Shown here: in pieces, positions 6,237 to 14,973 of the stretch
Numbering within the stretch: position 1 is the stretch's first letter
Layout: each line of letters begins with the position of its first letter
From: an uncultured Alcaligenaceae bacterium
Lineage (GTDB): Bacteria > Pseudomonadota > Gammaproteobacteria > Burkholderiales > Burkholderiaceae_B
Length of the DNA: 15,126 bases
Reading direction: 5' to 3'
NCBI GenBank assembly: GCA_937897265.1
Contig: CALCPT010000644.1
Coordinates: 1 to 15,126 of the forward strand
Translations under genes and position numbers: made by a program
The notes under the pieces: generated by a model
Database searches by the model: none
The model's input: only the letters and a program-made list of their open reading frames with translations
Told to the model about the DNA's origin: nothing

Positions 6237-9060
6237 AAGAGGTCACCATATTTTTGAGCTCAGGCAAACAAGACCCGCAGTTAGTGCCGCAGTCGAGTTT
6301 GGCCTGTAAAACCGCCAAGAGGTCATCGGGGTCAGACGAGGCCGTTTGCTGCAAACATTGTGTAATGGATTGTTCTGAAACATCAAAACAATTACAAACG
6401 ATTTTTCCGCGAGGGACGATCGGCTGCGGTGCAAGTTTGCCGGGAGAAAGCAGCTTACGTCCAAGCGCTGAGATGTCAGTTAAGGTTTCTAGGTACTGTT
6501 TGAGCCAGATCCGCGCCTCAAGATCAACCACTGAACCGGTCAGCATGACACGCGATAATATTTTTTTCTCGGTGCTGTGTTCTATGGCTAAGAGTCTCTC
6601 GACAGACTTCCGTTGATCGCGATAAGTCATCACTGACGTTCCATCTGTGGATTGGGTGAAGCAAAATAACTCGCGTACGCGCTCAAGCAGTGCGGGCTCA
6701 AACGGCTCGAGATTTGCCAAGGTCAGGCTTACGCCCGTTTGGTGTCGGGCGTCATCGCGTCCGAATAAAGTGGCAGTCGAAAACGTGCATTTGGTAAACA
6801 GTGCCCGAAGCTGAATCTGTAAGCTCAGTGCGGTGTCATCATCAAACCACCCAAAAGCGCTCAAATGCCACGGCAAATTGGCTTTTGAAATCTTAATGGC
6901 ACAAAACTTTAGTTCGGGTTGTTCTGAGATTGGGTCGTAAGCGCCAATCGTCAGGCTATTTACGCCTTGCCCAACTGCCTTGCCTCCCTGTCCCGATACA
7001 AACTCGCCACCCCAGTGCATGGCGATGAAGGCCTGAGAGCTTCGTAATCCTTTAGAGATTTGCACGGGTAAAACCTGTACACCTCGACGCGACGTGACGT
7101 ACACCAATTCGCGGTCACTTAATTCAAGTCTTTGCGCATCGCCGGTTGAGACCTCGATGCAAGCCTCTGGTGCATGTGAAAACAAACGCGCTAGCGTGCC
7201 GGTACGACTCATGCCATGCCATTGATCTCTGAGGCGGCCGGTCAGTAGCCCAATCGGATAGCGCGCATCGGTGCGTTCGGCGGTCGCGCGATAGGGGGAA
7301 GCGATAAATCGTGCCTTGCCATTTGGGGTTTGAAAGACACCGTCTTCGTACAACCGCTTGCGCCCTTTGAGCGCTCCGATTGGATAGGGCCATTGCGTAG
7401 GGCCTCGCGCCTCAAGGCGTGCATAGCTTAGGCCAGTAATGTCGAGGTCTCGGCCGCGCGTGAGTTCCCGATGATCGTTCCAGATTGTTTGCGGGTCTGT
7501 GTATTCAAAGAGAGAAGTCGACGCGTCTTGGCGCCTGTGAGCGAGTTTGACCTCAAGACGCTTGGCAATCGCGACGGCAATTTCCCAATCTTGTCGAGCC
7601 TGGCCAAACGGCGCAAGTGCCGGACGCACCCGAGAAATGCAACGCTCAGAATTTGTCACGGTACCGTCTTTTTCTGCCCAGGTAGTTGCGGGCAGTAGAA
7701 CGTCTGCATAGGCGGTTGTAGCGGTATGCGCGTAAGCGTCCTGCACCACGACAAACTCTGCGTGTTGTAAGGCTGCGTGTACCAAAGTTTGATCGGGCAG
7801 TGACTGCGCAGGGTTGGTGCAAACAATCCAGATCGCTTTAAGTTGTCCTGCACGCAAAGCCTCAAACATCGGAATGGCAGTAAGCCCAGGCTTGGAGGGT
7901 ACCTCGGTCACTCCCCAAAAATCAGCGACTTCTTGCCGGTGTACCGGATTTTTCAGATCACGGTGGCCTGACAATAAATTGGCCAGACCGCCTACTTCGC
8001 GTCCGCCCATCGCATTAGGCTGGCCGGTTAACGAGAAGGGTCCAGCTCCGGCTTTGCCAAGTTGGCCCGTGGCTAAGTGCAGATTGATGAGCGCAGTATT
8101 CTTATCGGTACCGGAGGTGGATTGATTGAGTCCCTGACAGTACAGCGAGAGTGTCGCGGCTGAGGTTGCAAATAGTTTGGCAGCCGTGTGCAAATCTTGC
8201 TCTGAAATTCCACAGATCTCAGCGACAGCCTTTGGGGTGTAGTCGCGCACAAGATTCTTTAATTCACTAAACCCTTCAGTATGTGCATGGATATATTGTT
8301 GGTCGAGCCAGTTTTCCCAAAGCATCAGGTGCAGCATGCCGTGGTACAGCGCGACATCAGTGCCTGGCAAAATTTGCAGAAACAAGTCTGCCATCTGTGC
8401 AGTCTCGGTGTGCCTGGGATCCACAACAATCAGCTTGAGTTCTGGATTAAGCTCGCGCGCGGCTTCGATTCGTCTAAATAAAATTGGGTGCGCGAAGGCG
8501 GTGTTCGATCCCGTAATAAAAATAACCTTCGCGTGCTCGAGATCTGAGTAGCTGCATGGGGGCGCGTCAGCGCCAAAGCTCTGCTTATAGCCCGCGACAG
8601 CGCTCGACATACATAGGCGCGAATTGGTATCGATATTATTCGTGCCGATTAGACCTTTCACTAATTTATTGAATATGTAATAGTCTTCGGTTAGAAGTTG
8701 CCCCGATACATAGAGGCCAACAGATTCTGGACCATGTTCTTCAATAATGTCTGCAAAACGTTGTGCAACGTGCTCACTAGCCTCATCCCAGGACACTACC
8801 TCACGAGGTGTGTCTTTGGTTAGACGTCTTTCAGGCGCTTGGGCGCGTGTTTGCGCATAAATGTGTGATTGCGCCGTCAGCCCCAGCGTTGAGCCCTTGC
8901 TACACAATCGTCCAAAGTTTGCCGGATGCTCTGGATCACCCTCAACGCTTTTGATCTCAATACGCCCGGCGACTGTTTCTGTGTGAACCAGCATGCCACA
9001 GCCCACGCCGCAGTAGCAGCAGGTGGTCTTGACGGTGCGCGGTTGAGACGATATTTGCAT
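6226..9060 (-). CDS. nasA: Assimilatory nitrate reductase, catalytic subunit
   Basis: A 944-aa cytoplasmic molybdoenzyme reducing nitrate to nitrite. N-terminal [4Fe-4S] ligands are Cys14, Cys17, Cys21 (CCYCGVGCG) and Cys53 (GRLCSKG). Cys150 in NSRLCMSSAV is the expected molybdenum ligand. The bis-MGD domains continue to about residue 740 (GQPNAMGGREVGG, the late MHWGGEF segment). A spacer of about 130 residues leads to a C-terminal BFD-type [2Fe-2S] domain with Cys889, Cys891, Cys928 and Cys931, the usual electron entry site of proteobacterial NasA. Start: an ATG at 9111 is in frame but would overlap nirD by 52 nt and adds an arginine-rich stretch; the ATG at 9060 shares its A with the nirD stop (TGATG) and puts the first cysteine at the usual distance, so it is chosen. 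No separate NasB/NasC reductase is present in the window. Confidence 0.96.
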   Translation of the reverse strand: MQISSQPRTVKTTCCYCGVGCGMLVHTETVAGRIEIKSVEGDPEHPANFGRLCSKGSTLGLTAQSHIYAQTRAQAPERRLTKDTPREVVSWDEASEHVAQRFADIIEEHGPESVGLYVSGQLLTEDYYIFNKLVKGLIGTNNIDTNSRLCMSSAVAGYKQSFGADAPPCSYSDLEHAKVIFITGSNTAFAHPILFRRIEAARELNPELKLIVVDPRHTETAQMADLFLQILPGTDVALYHGMLHLMLWENWLDQQYIHAHTEGFSELKNLVRDYTPKAVAEICGISEQDLHTAAKLFATSAATLSLYCQGLNQSTSGTDKNTALINLHLATGQLGKAGAGPFSLTGQPNAMGGREVGGLANLLSGHRDLKNPVHRQEVADFWGVTEVPSKPGLTAIPMFEALRAGQLKAIWIVCTNPAQSLPDQTLVHAALQHAEFVVVQDAYAHTATTAYADVLLPATTWAEKDGTVTNSERCISRVRPALAPFGQARQDWEIAVAIAKRLEVKLAHRRQDASTSLFEYTDPQTIWNDHRELTRGRDLDITGLSYARLEARGPTQWPYPIGALKGRKRLYEDGVFQTPNGKARFIASPYRATAERTDARYPIGLLTGRLRDQWHGMSRTGTLARLFSHAPEACIEVSTGDAQRLELSDRELVYVTSRRGVQVLPVQISKGLRSSQAFIAMHWGGEFVSGQGGKAVGQGVNSLTIGAYDPISEQPELKFCAIKISKANLPWHLSAFGWFDDDTALSLQIQLRALFTKCTFSTATLFGRDDARHQTGVSLTLANLEPFEPALLERVRELFCFTQSTDGTSVMTYRDQRKSVERLLAIEHSTEKKILSRVMLTGSVVDLEARIWLKQYLETLTDISALGRKLLSPGKLAPQPIVPRGKIVCNCFDVSEQSITQCLQQTASSDPDDLLAVLQAKLDCGTNCGSCLPELKNMVTSYVD

Positions 9061-9398
9061 CACAAAGTGGCCAGTTGATCGCGCCGAAGAAACACCTCGT
9101 CCTCGACACATTTCACGTCAAAGCGCCGCGTGCAACCCTCATCGGGCTCAAGGGCGCAACCGTTCTCTAAGTTGATATTCCAGGCGTGAATCGGGCAAGT
9201 CACAGCATGCCCGTGCACGATTCCCTGTGAAAGCGGTCCACCCTTGTGGGGGCAGCGATCAAGCACCGCAAAGATGGTGTCGTCTGCAGCTTTGAAAATC
9301 GCGATGGGGCCTGCTGCCGCACCGGTCACGACGCGGGCACCCAGCAATGGAATATCTTGCAGCTTGCTCACCAAGATCCATTGTTCTGAAGTTGTCAT
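9060..9398 (-). CDS. nirD: Nitrite reductase (NADH) small subunit, Rieske-type
   Basis: A 112-aa small subunit pairing with NirB in the cytoplasmic NADH-dependent nitrite reductase. It is one Rieske-fold domain with all four [2Fe-2S] ligands: Cys49 and His51 (CPHKGGPL), Cys68 and His71 (CPIHAW). As I recall, the E. coli NirD lacks these ligands, so this is the cluster-bearing variant. It lies 11 nt after nirB, with AAGGGA at 9403-9408 as ribosome binding site, and its TGA overlaps the nasA ATG by 1 nt. A lone Rieske ferredoxin is the alternative, but position after nirB makes nirD the natural reading. Confidence 0.93.
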   Translation of the reverse strand: MTTSEQWILVSKLQDIPLLGARVVTGAAAGPIAIFKAADDTIFAVLDRCPHKGGPLSQGIVHGHAVTCPIHAWNINLENGCALEPDEGCTRRFDVKCVEDEVFLRRDQLATL

Positions 9399-9409
9399 CT
9401 TGAATCCCT

Positions 9410-11854
9410 TTAGGTCAATTGAGGCAGCGCAATCGTTTCAAACTGCTTGAGGTCCACGCCCGCCGCCTCGAAATCTTTCCAGGGATCTGGGGCGTCTTTC
9501 AATGCAAAGAGCAGGCGTTCAAAGAGCGCGAGGCGACCGGGTGCATCTTGCAAAATCCGCGCTTTGATGTAGTCCATGCCAACACGTTGTACATAGTGCA
9601 CGGTACGTTCAAGGTACCAACCCTCTTCACGATACAGTTGAATAAACGCGCCTGAATATTCTTTAACCTCATCATCCGTTTTGAGCTTGCACAAAAACTC
9701 AGCGACCTCTGTCTTGATACCGCCGTTACCAGCGATATAGATTTCCCAGCCTGAGTCCACCCCAATGACTCCAACATCCTTAATGCCAGCCTCAGCGCAG
9801 TTGCGCGGGCAACCTGACACCGCCAGCTTGACCTTATGGGGGGCGTACATCCCAAAGAGCATTTTTTCCAGCCGTACGCCCATATCCATTGACAGCTGAG
9901 TACCAAAGCGACAATGCTCAGAACCGACACAGGTCTTGACTGTGCGAATCGATTTTCCGTAGGCGTGGCCAGAAGGCATGCCCAAATCTTTCCAGACCTC
10001 TGGTAGATCCTCTTTTTTGATACCCAGCAAATCGATGCGTTGACCGCCTGTGACTTTAACTGTTGGCACGTTGAACTTCTCAGCGACATCAGCGATGCGT
10101 CTGAGTTCTGAGGCATTGGTTAGCCCACCCCACATCCTCGGGATGACAGAATAGGTGCCATCTTTTTGAATATTGGCATGCGCACGCTCGTTGATGAAGC
10201 GTGATTGCGGATCATCTTTCGCTTCGTGCGGCCAGGTCGAGATCAGGTAGTAGTTCAATGCAGGTCGGCAACTTGCGCAACCACTGGGTGTGCGCCAACC
10301 CATTTCAGAGCGGATCTGCGCTTGGTCCAGATATTTCTTTTCACGTATCGCCACACGTACCGCATCGTGAGAGTGATCGGTGCACGCACACATGGCTTTT
10401 TTCTTGGGTGTTTCTGAATAACTCGTACCCAGGCAGTTCATTAAAATCTGTTCGACTAAGCCTGTACACGACCCGCAAGACGCACTGGCTTTGGTGCACT
10501 TGCGTACGTCCTCAAGGGTGAAGAGCCCTTGGTCTTTGATCGCCCTGACAATCTTGCCCTTGTTGACGCCATTGCAACCGCAGACTTCATCGGCGTCGAG
10601 CATCGCTGCGGCTTTGTTGTGCCCCTCGTGGCCGACATCGCCGATGTTGCTTTCACCGAAAATTAATGTATCCCGAATACTGGCAATATTTTTTTCTTCA
10701 CGTAACAACTTAAAGTACCAGGTGCCGTCGGCTGTATCGCCATACATGCAGGCGCCCACCAGAAGGTCATTTTTGACAACGAGTTTCTTGTAAACACCTG
10801 CCAGCGGGTCAGACAAGGTGATCTCTTCGCAGCCCTCGCCACCCATGAACTCGCCAGCTGAAAACAAATCTATACCAGTGACTTTGAGTTTGGTCGAGGT
10901 GACTGAACCGCTATAACGAGCGATGCCGTATTCAGCTAAATGGTTGGCACAGACTTTGGCTTGTTCAAATAATGGTGCAACAAGGCCATAGACCGAACCG
11001 CGGTGATTGACGCACTCACCGACGGCGTAAATCAAGGGGTCGAAGGTTTGCATCGTATCGTTGACGATAATGCCACGTGAGCAGTGGATATTGGCAGCTT
11101 CGGCGAGTGCAGTATTGGGACGGATACCCGCGGCCATTACAACTAAATCCGCCGCAATAGTTTCGCCGTCTTTAAAGCGTACCGCAGCGACTCGAGTGCC
11201 GTCCGGGTTGGGTAGCAACGCTTCGGTTTGAGTTTTGAGCCTGAAATCCATCCCACGATCTTCGAGACTTTTTTGCAAAAGCTTTGAAGCAACGGGATCT
11301 AACTGGCGCTCCATCAACCAATCCATTAAGTGGACCACCGTGACCTTCATACCCCGCACACGTAAGCCATTGGCGGCCTCTAAGCCTAGCAAGCCCCCAC
11401 CGATGACGACAGCGTGCTGATGTGAGGCAGCCGTGGCAATCATCTCGTTGGTATCTTTGATATCGCGGTAAGCGATGACGCCTGGTAACTCTTTGCCGGG
11501 CACCGGAAGAATAAAGGGCAATGATCCAGTGGCGAGCAAGAGGCGATCGTAGGGCTCGACTGTACCGTCCGCAGCTTTGACCTCACGCGCCACACGGTCG
11601 ATTTCAACCACTGTTTTGTCGAGATGCAGGCGAATGTTATTGTCGGCGTACCATTGCAAATCATTCAAAATGATTTGTTCGACATTTTGTTCGCCTGACA
11701 GCACTGGCGAAAGCAAGATTCGGTTGTAGTTTGGATACGGTTCGCTGCCAAATACCGTGATGTCATATAAGTCGGGTGCGAGCTTGAGCAGTTCTTCAAG
11801 CGTACGCACGCCTGCCATACCGTTACCGACTAATACCAGTTTCATTTTTTTCAT
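9410..11854 (-). CDS. nirB: Nitrite reductase (NADH) large subunit
   Basis: An 814-aa cytoplasmic enzyme reducing nitrite to ammonium with NADH. Domains in order: FAD-binding GNGMAG at residues 10-15, NAD-binding GGGLLGLE at 152-159, and the FAD-side motif IYAVGECVNHRG at about 275-286. Next come two BFD-like [2Fe-2S] segments, at about 425-475 (CGC...CGSC) and 489-537 (CAC...CASC), then the siroheme/[4Fe-4S] domain with Cys642, Cys648 (CVGSEHC), Cys682 and Cys686 (CPRNC). The length matches NirB or NasB large subunits. The gene begins 8 nt after nrtC; ATG at 11854 or the in-frame ATG at 11845 (MKLVLVGNG) are both possible, and neither has a good ribosome binding site, so coupling to nrtC is likely. 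The siroheme need explains cobA and cbiX in the same operon. Confidence 0.97.
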   Translation of the reverse strand: MKKMKLVLVGNGMAGVRTLEELLKLAPDLYDITVFGSEPYPNYNRILLSPVLSGEQNVEQIILNDLQWYADNNIRLHLDKTVVEIDRVAREVKAADGTVEPYDRLLLATGSLPFILPVPGKELPGVIAYRDIKDTNEMIATAASHQHAVVIGGGLLGLEAANGLRVRGMKVTVVHLMDWLMERQLDPVASKLLQKSLEDRGMDFRLKTQTEALLPNPDGTRVAAVRFKDGETIAADLVVMAAGIRPNTALAEAANIHCSRGIIVNDTMQTFDPLIYAVGECVNHRGSVYGLVAPLFEQAKVCANHLAEYGIARYSGSVTSTKLKVTGIDLFSAGEFMGGEGCEEITLSDPLAGVYKKLVVKNDLLVGACMYGDTADGTWYFKLLREEKNIASIRDTLIFGESNIGDVGHEGHNKAAAMLDADEVCGCNGVNKGKIVRAIKDQGLFTLEDVRKCTKASASCGSCTGLVEQILMNCLGTSYSETPKKKAMCACTDHSHDAVRVAIREKKYLDQAQIRSEMGWRTPSGCASCRPALNYYLISTWPHEAKDDPQSRFINERAHANIQKDGTYSVIPRMWGGLTNASELRRIADVAEKFNVPTVKVTGGQRIDLLGIKKEDLPEVWKDLGMPSGHAYGKSIRTVKTCVGSEHCRFGTQLSMDMGVRLEKMLFGMYAPHKVKLAVSGCPRNCAEAGIKDVGVIGVDSGWEIYIAGNGGIKTEVAEFLCKLKTDDEVKEYSGAFIQLYREEGWYLERTVHYVQRVGMDYIKARILQDAPGRLALFERLLFALKDAPDPWKDFEAAGVDLKQFETIALPQLT

Positions 11855-11862
11855 GATGATTC

Positions 11863-12678
11863 TTAAACCTTTGCAGGGGCAGGGTGGCCTTGCTTGCGAT
11901 ATAAAAAGTCGATGACCGCGGTGCGGTAATCAAGGTATTGAGTGTTATGCGCTAATGCAACTCGATCGCGCGGGCGCTCGAGTTCGACTGATAAGATCTC
12001 ACCGATGCGCGCGGCGGGCCCATTGGTCATCATCACAATTCGATCCGATAGCAAAACAGCTTCGTCTACATCGTGCGTCACCATGACGGCAGTGCTGTTT
12101 TTAGACGCCATGATTTTGATCAGTTCGTCTTGCAGATTTGCGCGTGTCAAGGCGTCTAGCGCACCAAAGGGCTCGTCGAGCAGCAATACTTGTGGCTCCA
12201 TGGCCAAGGCACGCGCGATACCAACCCGTTGTTTCATACCGCCTGATACCTCATGCGGCATCTTGTGCTGTGAGGCGGTCAAGCCCACTAAGGCCATCAC
12301 CTCTTCAGTGCGTTCTTTCAACTGAGCTTTGTTTTCAGTGGCCGCAAAGACTCGCTCGACACCAAGGTAAACATTTTCAAAGCACGATAGCCAGGGCAGA
12401 AGTGAATGGTTTTGAAAGACCACCGCACGGTTTGGCCCAGGCCCTGCGATTTCACGACCCGCACAAATGAGTCGACCTTCGGTGGGCAGCGTGAGTCCAG
12501 CGATCAGATTGAGCAGTGTTGATTTGCCACAACCCGAGTGCCCGATCAGCGTAATAAATTCACCCTGTTTCACACTAAGATTGATATCTTTGAGTGCAAC
12601 AAAAGGCCCTTTCTTTGTTTTAAAGGTTTGTTGAACCTCTTCAACCAGCAGATAACGCTCAAGCGCGCTTGAAGTCAT
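11863..12678 (-). CDS. nrtC: Nitrate ABC transporter, ATP-binding protein
   Basis: A 271-aa ATPase energising nitrate import. Walker A is GHSGCGKST at residues 46-54, Q-loop Gln89 (FQNHSLLPW), signature VSGGMKQRV at 144-152, Walker B VLLLDEP at 164-170, and switch His202 (VTHDVDEA). SLLPW and the following ENVYLGV are typical of the nitrate/sulfonate/taurine transporter ATPases. It has one ATPase domain only; the cyanobacterial NrtC fusion to an NrtA-like regulatory domain is absent, so by size it matches NrtD/NasD and probably works as a homodimer. The start at 12678 has AGGA about 6 nt upstream, and its ATG overlaps by 4 nt the stop of a 14-codon ORF. The next gene, nirB, follows after 8 nt. 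Confidence 0.94.
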   Translation of the reverse strand: MTSSALERYLLVEEVQQTFKTKKGPFVALKDINLSVKQGEFITLIGHSGCGKSTLLNLIAGLTLPTEGRLICAGREIAGPGPNRAVVFQNHSLLPWLSCFENVYLGVERVFAATENKAQLKERTEEVMALVGLTASQHKMPHEVSGGMKQRVGIARALAMEPQVLLLDEPFGALDALTRANLQDELIKIMASKNSTAVMVTHDVDEAVLLSDRIVMMTNGPAARIGEILSVELERPRDRVALAHNTQYLDYRTAVIDFLYRKQGHPAPAKV

Positions 12679-12719
12679 GATTGTCCTGCTATGCGTAAGG
12701 GCAGTGCGTTCGAATTCAT
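12675..12719 (-). CDS. Putative 14-codon ORF coupled to nrtC
   Basis: ATG at 12719 opens a frame encoding MNSNALPLRIAGQS and ending at TGA (12675-12677), whose TGA overlaps the nrtC ATG as ATGA. The ribosome binding site is poor. Its product resembles that of the mini-ORF just upstream (same Met1, Asn2, Pro7, Ala11, Gly12). It may be a coupling peptide for nrtC, a remnant, or chance; there is no proof of translation. Confidence 0.25.
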   Translation of the reverse strand: MNSNALPLRIAGQS

Positions 12720-12721
12720 GG

Positions 12722-12760
12722 TCAACCTGCTGTCTGCGACGGAAACGTCTTTGGATTCAT
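12722..12760 (-). CDS. Putative 12-codon ORF with strong ribosome binding site
   Basis: Directly after the nrtB stop, a GGAGGGG element (12763-12769) is placed just ahead of ATG at 12760. The frame encodes MNPKTFPSQTAG and stops at 12722-12724, 2 nt before the next mini-ORF begins. A Shine-Dalgarno this strong leading to only 12 codons is unusual inside a structural operon. It could set ribosome traffic between nrtB and nrtC, or be the relic of a longer gene. Confidence 0.3.
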   Translation of the reverse strand: MNPKTFPSQTAG

Positions 12761-12770
12761 GGCCCCTCCA

Positions 12771-13652
12771 TTATTCGTAAGAGAAGCGCTTTGCGACGGC
12801 GATCATGCAATACTCAAGAAAGAGCCCCACAATGCCGATCACAAAAATTGCAATGATGATGTTTTCAACTTTCAGGTTATTCCATTCATCCCAAAGCCAG
12901 AAACCGATGCCCACGCCTCCGGTGAGCATTTCGGCAGCCACAATGACTAGCCATGCGGTCCCGATCGATAAACGCACGCCCGTCAACATGTAAGGCAAGG
13001 TCGCTGGAAACAAAATTTTGGTAAAGACTTTCCACTCTGAAAGATTTAAGACGCGTGCAATGTTGAGATAGTCTTGAGGGATTTTGCTGACACCGACCGC
13101 CGTGTTGATTACCATGGGCCAGATCGAACAAATAAAGATGCACCAGATCGCTGCTGGGTTCGCGGCCTTAAACAACAACAGGCCGATTGGTAGCCATGCA
13201 AGGGGCGATACTGGGCGCAACAAACTGATGATTGGTGAGGTCATCGCTTGAAACAAGCGAAAGCGTCCGATTAAAAATCCTACCGGTATACCAACAGCCG
13301 CCGCCAGGCCAAAACCTAAGCCAACTCGACGCAACGACGACAAGATGTTCCAGCCAATTCCCTGATCATTTGGCCCGTTCGAATAAAACGGATCTGCAAA
13401 GAGTTTGAGTGCTGCTGCAAACGTAAAAGCAGGCGAGGGGATCTGCTCGATGCTGCGATGGATCGCCTCCCAAATGAATAAAAAAACAATAAAACCAAGC
13501 GCCCCTAACAGTGCAGGCACGAAAGGGTCGAGCACACGCACGAGCTGCTCTCTGAGTGCAAGCCGCCTTTGTTCGCGCTGACGCAGCGCCTCGCTCTCGA
13601 GTTGTTGTTCAAGAACGAGTTCGGCGATGCTTTTGGTTCGGCCTTCGCTCAT
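12771..13652 (-). CDS. nrtB: Nitrate ABC transporter, permease protein
   Basis: A 293-aa inner-membrane permease of the NrtB/SsuC/TauC class that forms the nitrate channel with NrtC. A charged, Glu/Gln/Arg-rich cytoplasmic N-terminus of about 45 residues, possibly helical or coiled, precedes the first membrane segment (LLGALGFIVFLFIWEAI). Several further hydrophobic segments follow, plus the cytoplasmic loop NIARVLNLSEWKVFTKILFPATLPY that contacts the ATPase (EAA-type loop). Start: an ATG at 13706 is in frame but overlaps the nrtA end by 50 nt. The ATG at 13652 lies 4 nt after the nrtA stop and has AAGGG about 8 nt upstream, so it is chosen. Confidence 0.92.
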   Translation of the reverse strand: MSEGRTKSIAELVLEQQLESEALRQREQRRLALREQLVRVLDPFVPALLGALGFIVFLFIWEAIHRSIEQIPSPAFTFAAALKLFADPFYSNGPNDQGIGWNILSSLRRVGLGFGLAAAVGIPVGFLIGRFRLFQAMTSPIISLLRPVSPLAWLPIGLLLFKAANPAAIWCIFICSIWPMVINTAVGVSKIPQDYLNIARVLNLSEWKVFTKILFPATLPYMLTGVRLSIGTAWLVIVAAEMLTGGVGIGFWLWDEWNNLKVENIIIAIFVIGIVGLFLEYCMIAVAKRFSYE

Positions 13653-13656
13653 CGCG

Positions 13657-14931
13657 CTAACCCTTGATACTGAAGCTATCGGCGTAGGCTGCAGGGTCGT
13701 TACCATCCCAAACTTTGCCGTCTACTAAGGTTGAGGCGCGCATCTCAGAAGTCGGCACTGGCGTGCCGGTCAGTGTCGCCGCCTGTTTATACACATCAAT
13801 TCGGTTGACCTTCTTGGCAACAGCCAGATAGTCTGGATGTTCTTTGAGCAGGCCCCAACGTTTTTGTTGCGTCAAAAACCACATGCCGTCTGAGAGGTAA
13901 GGAAAGTTCACCAGGCCGTTGTTGTAAAACTTCATGTAATCTGGGTCATCCCATTTCTTGCCGATGCCGTTGTCGTACTGCCCTAAGATGCGACCCAAGA
14001 TCACGTCAACTTCTGTGTTGACGTACGATTTCGCGGCGATGGTTTCCGCAGTTTTGGTTCGGTTCTCTTTTGACGAGTCAATAAATTTCGAGGCCTCAAG
14101 CACGGCGGCTGTCATCGCTCGTGCTGTGTTGGGATAGCGCTCTACAAAGTCAGCTGTTGTGCCTAATACTTTTTCGGGGTGGTCTTTCCAGATGGCCTGG
14201 CTTGTGATGGTGGTAAAGCCGATCTTGTCGGCAATCGCTCGTGCATGCCACGGCTCTCCGACACAGTAGCCATCCATATTGCCAACACGCATGTTTGCGA
14301 CCATTTGTGGTGGCGGTACGGTGATCACTTTGGTGTCTTTCATCGGATTGATGCCGTTTGCGGCTAACCAGTAATACAGCCACATCGCGTGGGTGCCGGT
14401 CGGGAAGGTCTGCGCGAAGGTGTACTCGCGCTTCTCTTTGTCCATTAAGGCCTTTAAAGAAGCGCCGTCGGTCACGCCTTTTTCGAACAGTTTGCGCGAC
14501 AGGGTAATACCTTGACCGTTATTGTTCAAGGTCATCAAGATCGACATATCTTTTTTAGGGCCACCGATGCCCAACTGCACGCCATAAATCAAGCCGTACA
14601 GGACATGTGCCGCGTCGAGTTCGCCGTTGATCAATTTGTCGCGTACGCTTGGCCAAGAAGCCTCTTTCGAGGGCGTAATTTTTAAGCCGTATTTTTTGTC
14701 AAAGCCCATCTCCGAAGCCATGACCACCGAGGCGCAGTCGGTCAGCGGAATAAAGCCAATTTTGATATCTTTTTTTTCGGGAGCATCGCTGCCGGCTGCC
14801 CAGGCGCCGGCTTTGACCAACGGGTCGACCAAAGCCATTAAGCTCGCACCAGCTAAGGCCCTTGTCGAGGTTGTTAAGACTTTACGGCGATTTGTATTAA
14901 TTGCAACGTGACTCGTGGATTTGCTGCCCAT
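13657..14931 (-). CDS. nrtA: Nitrate ABC transporter, periplasmic substrate-binding protein
   Basis: A 424-aa NrtA/NasF-type binding protein that captures nitrate in the periplasm. A Tat signal is visible: NRRKVL at residues 14-19, then a mild hydrophobic stretch (ALAGASLMALVDPLV) and an Ala-rich cleavage region near 45-48. There is no lipobox cysteine, so unlike cyanobacterial NrtA it should be soluble. The mature part starts KKDIKIGFIPLTDCASVVMA, characteristic of the NrtA/CmpA group, with MDGYCVGEPWHARAI farther in, another family segment. It is the first gene of the operon. AGGGAG (14938-14943) lies 6 nt before the ATG. Bicarbonate (CmpA-like) or cyanate binding are family alternatives, but linkage to nasA and nirBD makes nitrate or nitrite by far the likeliest ligand. 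Confidence 0.95.
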   Translation of the reverse strand: MGSKSTSHVAINTNRRKVLTTSTRALAGASLMALVDPLVKAGAWAAGSDAPEKKDIKIGFIPLTDCASVVMASEMGFDKKYGLKITPSKEASWPSVRDKLINGELDAAHVLYGLIYGVQLGIGGPKKDMSILMTLNNNGQGITLSRKLFEKGVTDGASLKALMDKEKREYTFAQTFPTGTHAMWLYYWLAANGINPMKDTKVITVPPPQMVANMRVGNMDGYCVGEPWHARAIADKIGFTTITSQAIWKDHPEKVLGTTADFVERYPNTARAMTAAVLEASKFIDSSKENRTKTAETIAAKSYVNTEVDVILGRILGQYDNGIGKKWDDPDYMKFYNNGLVNFPYLSDGMWFLTQQKRWGLLKEHPDYLAVAKKVNRIDVYKQAATLTGTPVPTSEMRASTLVDGKVWDGNDPAAYADSFSIKG

Positions 14932-14973
14932 GACTGGCTCCCTGGCTTGTAGTTAAGCTTCAGGAAGGATCAA

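Noticed and set aside
9061..9111. Upstream in-frame extension of nasA to an ATG at 9111
   Set aside because: It would run 52 nt into nirD and adds an arginine-rich stretch unlike NasA N-termini. The TGATG junction at 9060-9062 is a standard coupled start.
13653..13706. Longer NrtB N-terminus from ATG at 13706
   Set aside because: It overlaps nrtA by 50 nt and has no good ribosome binding site, whereas 13652 has AAGGG and sits 4 nt after the nrtA stop.
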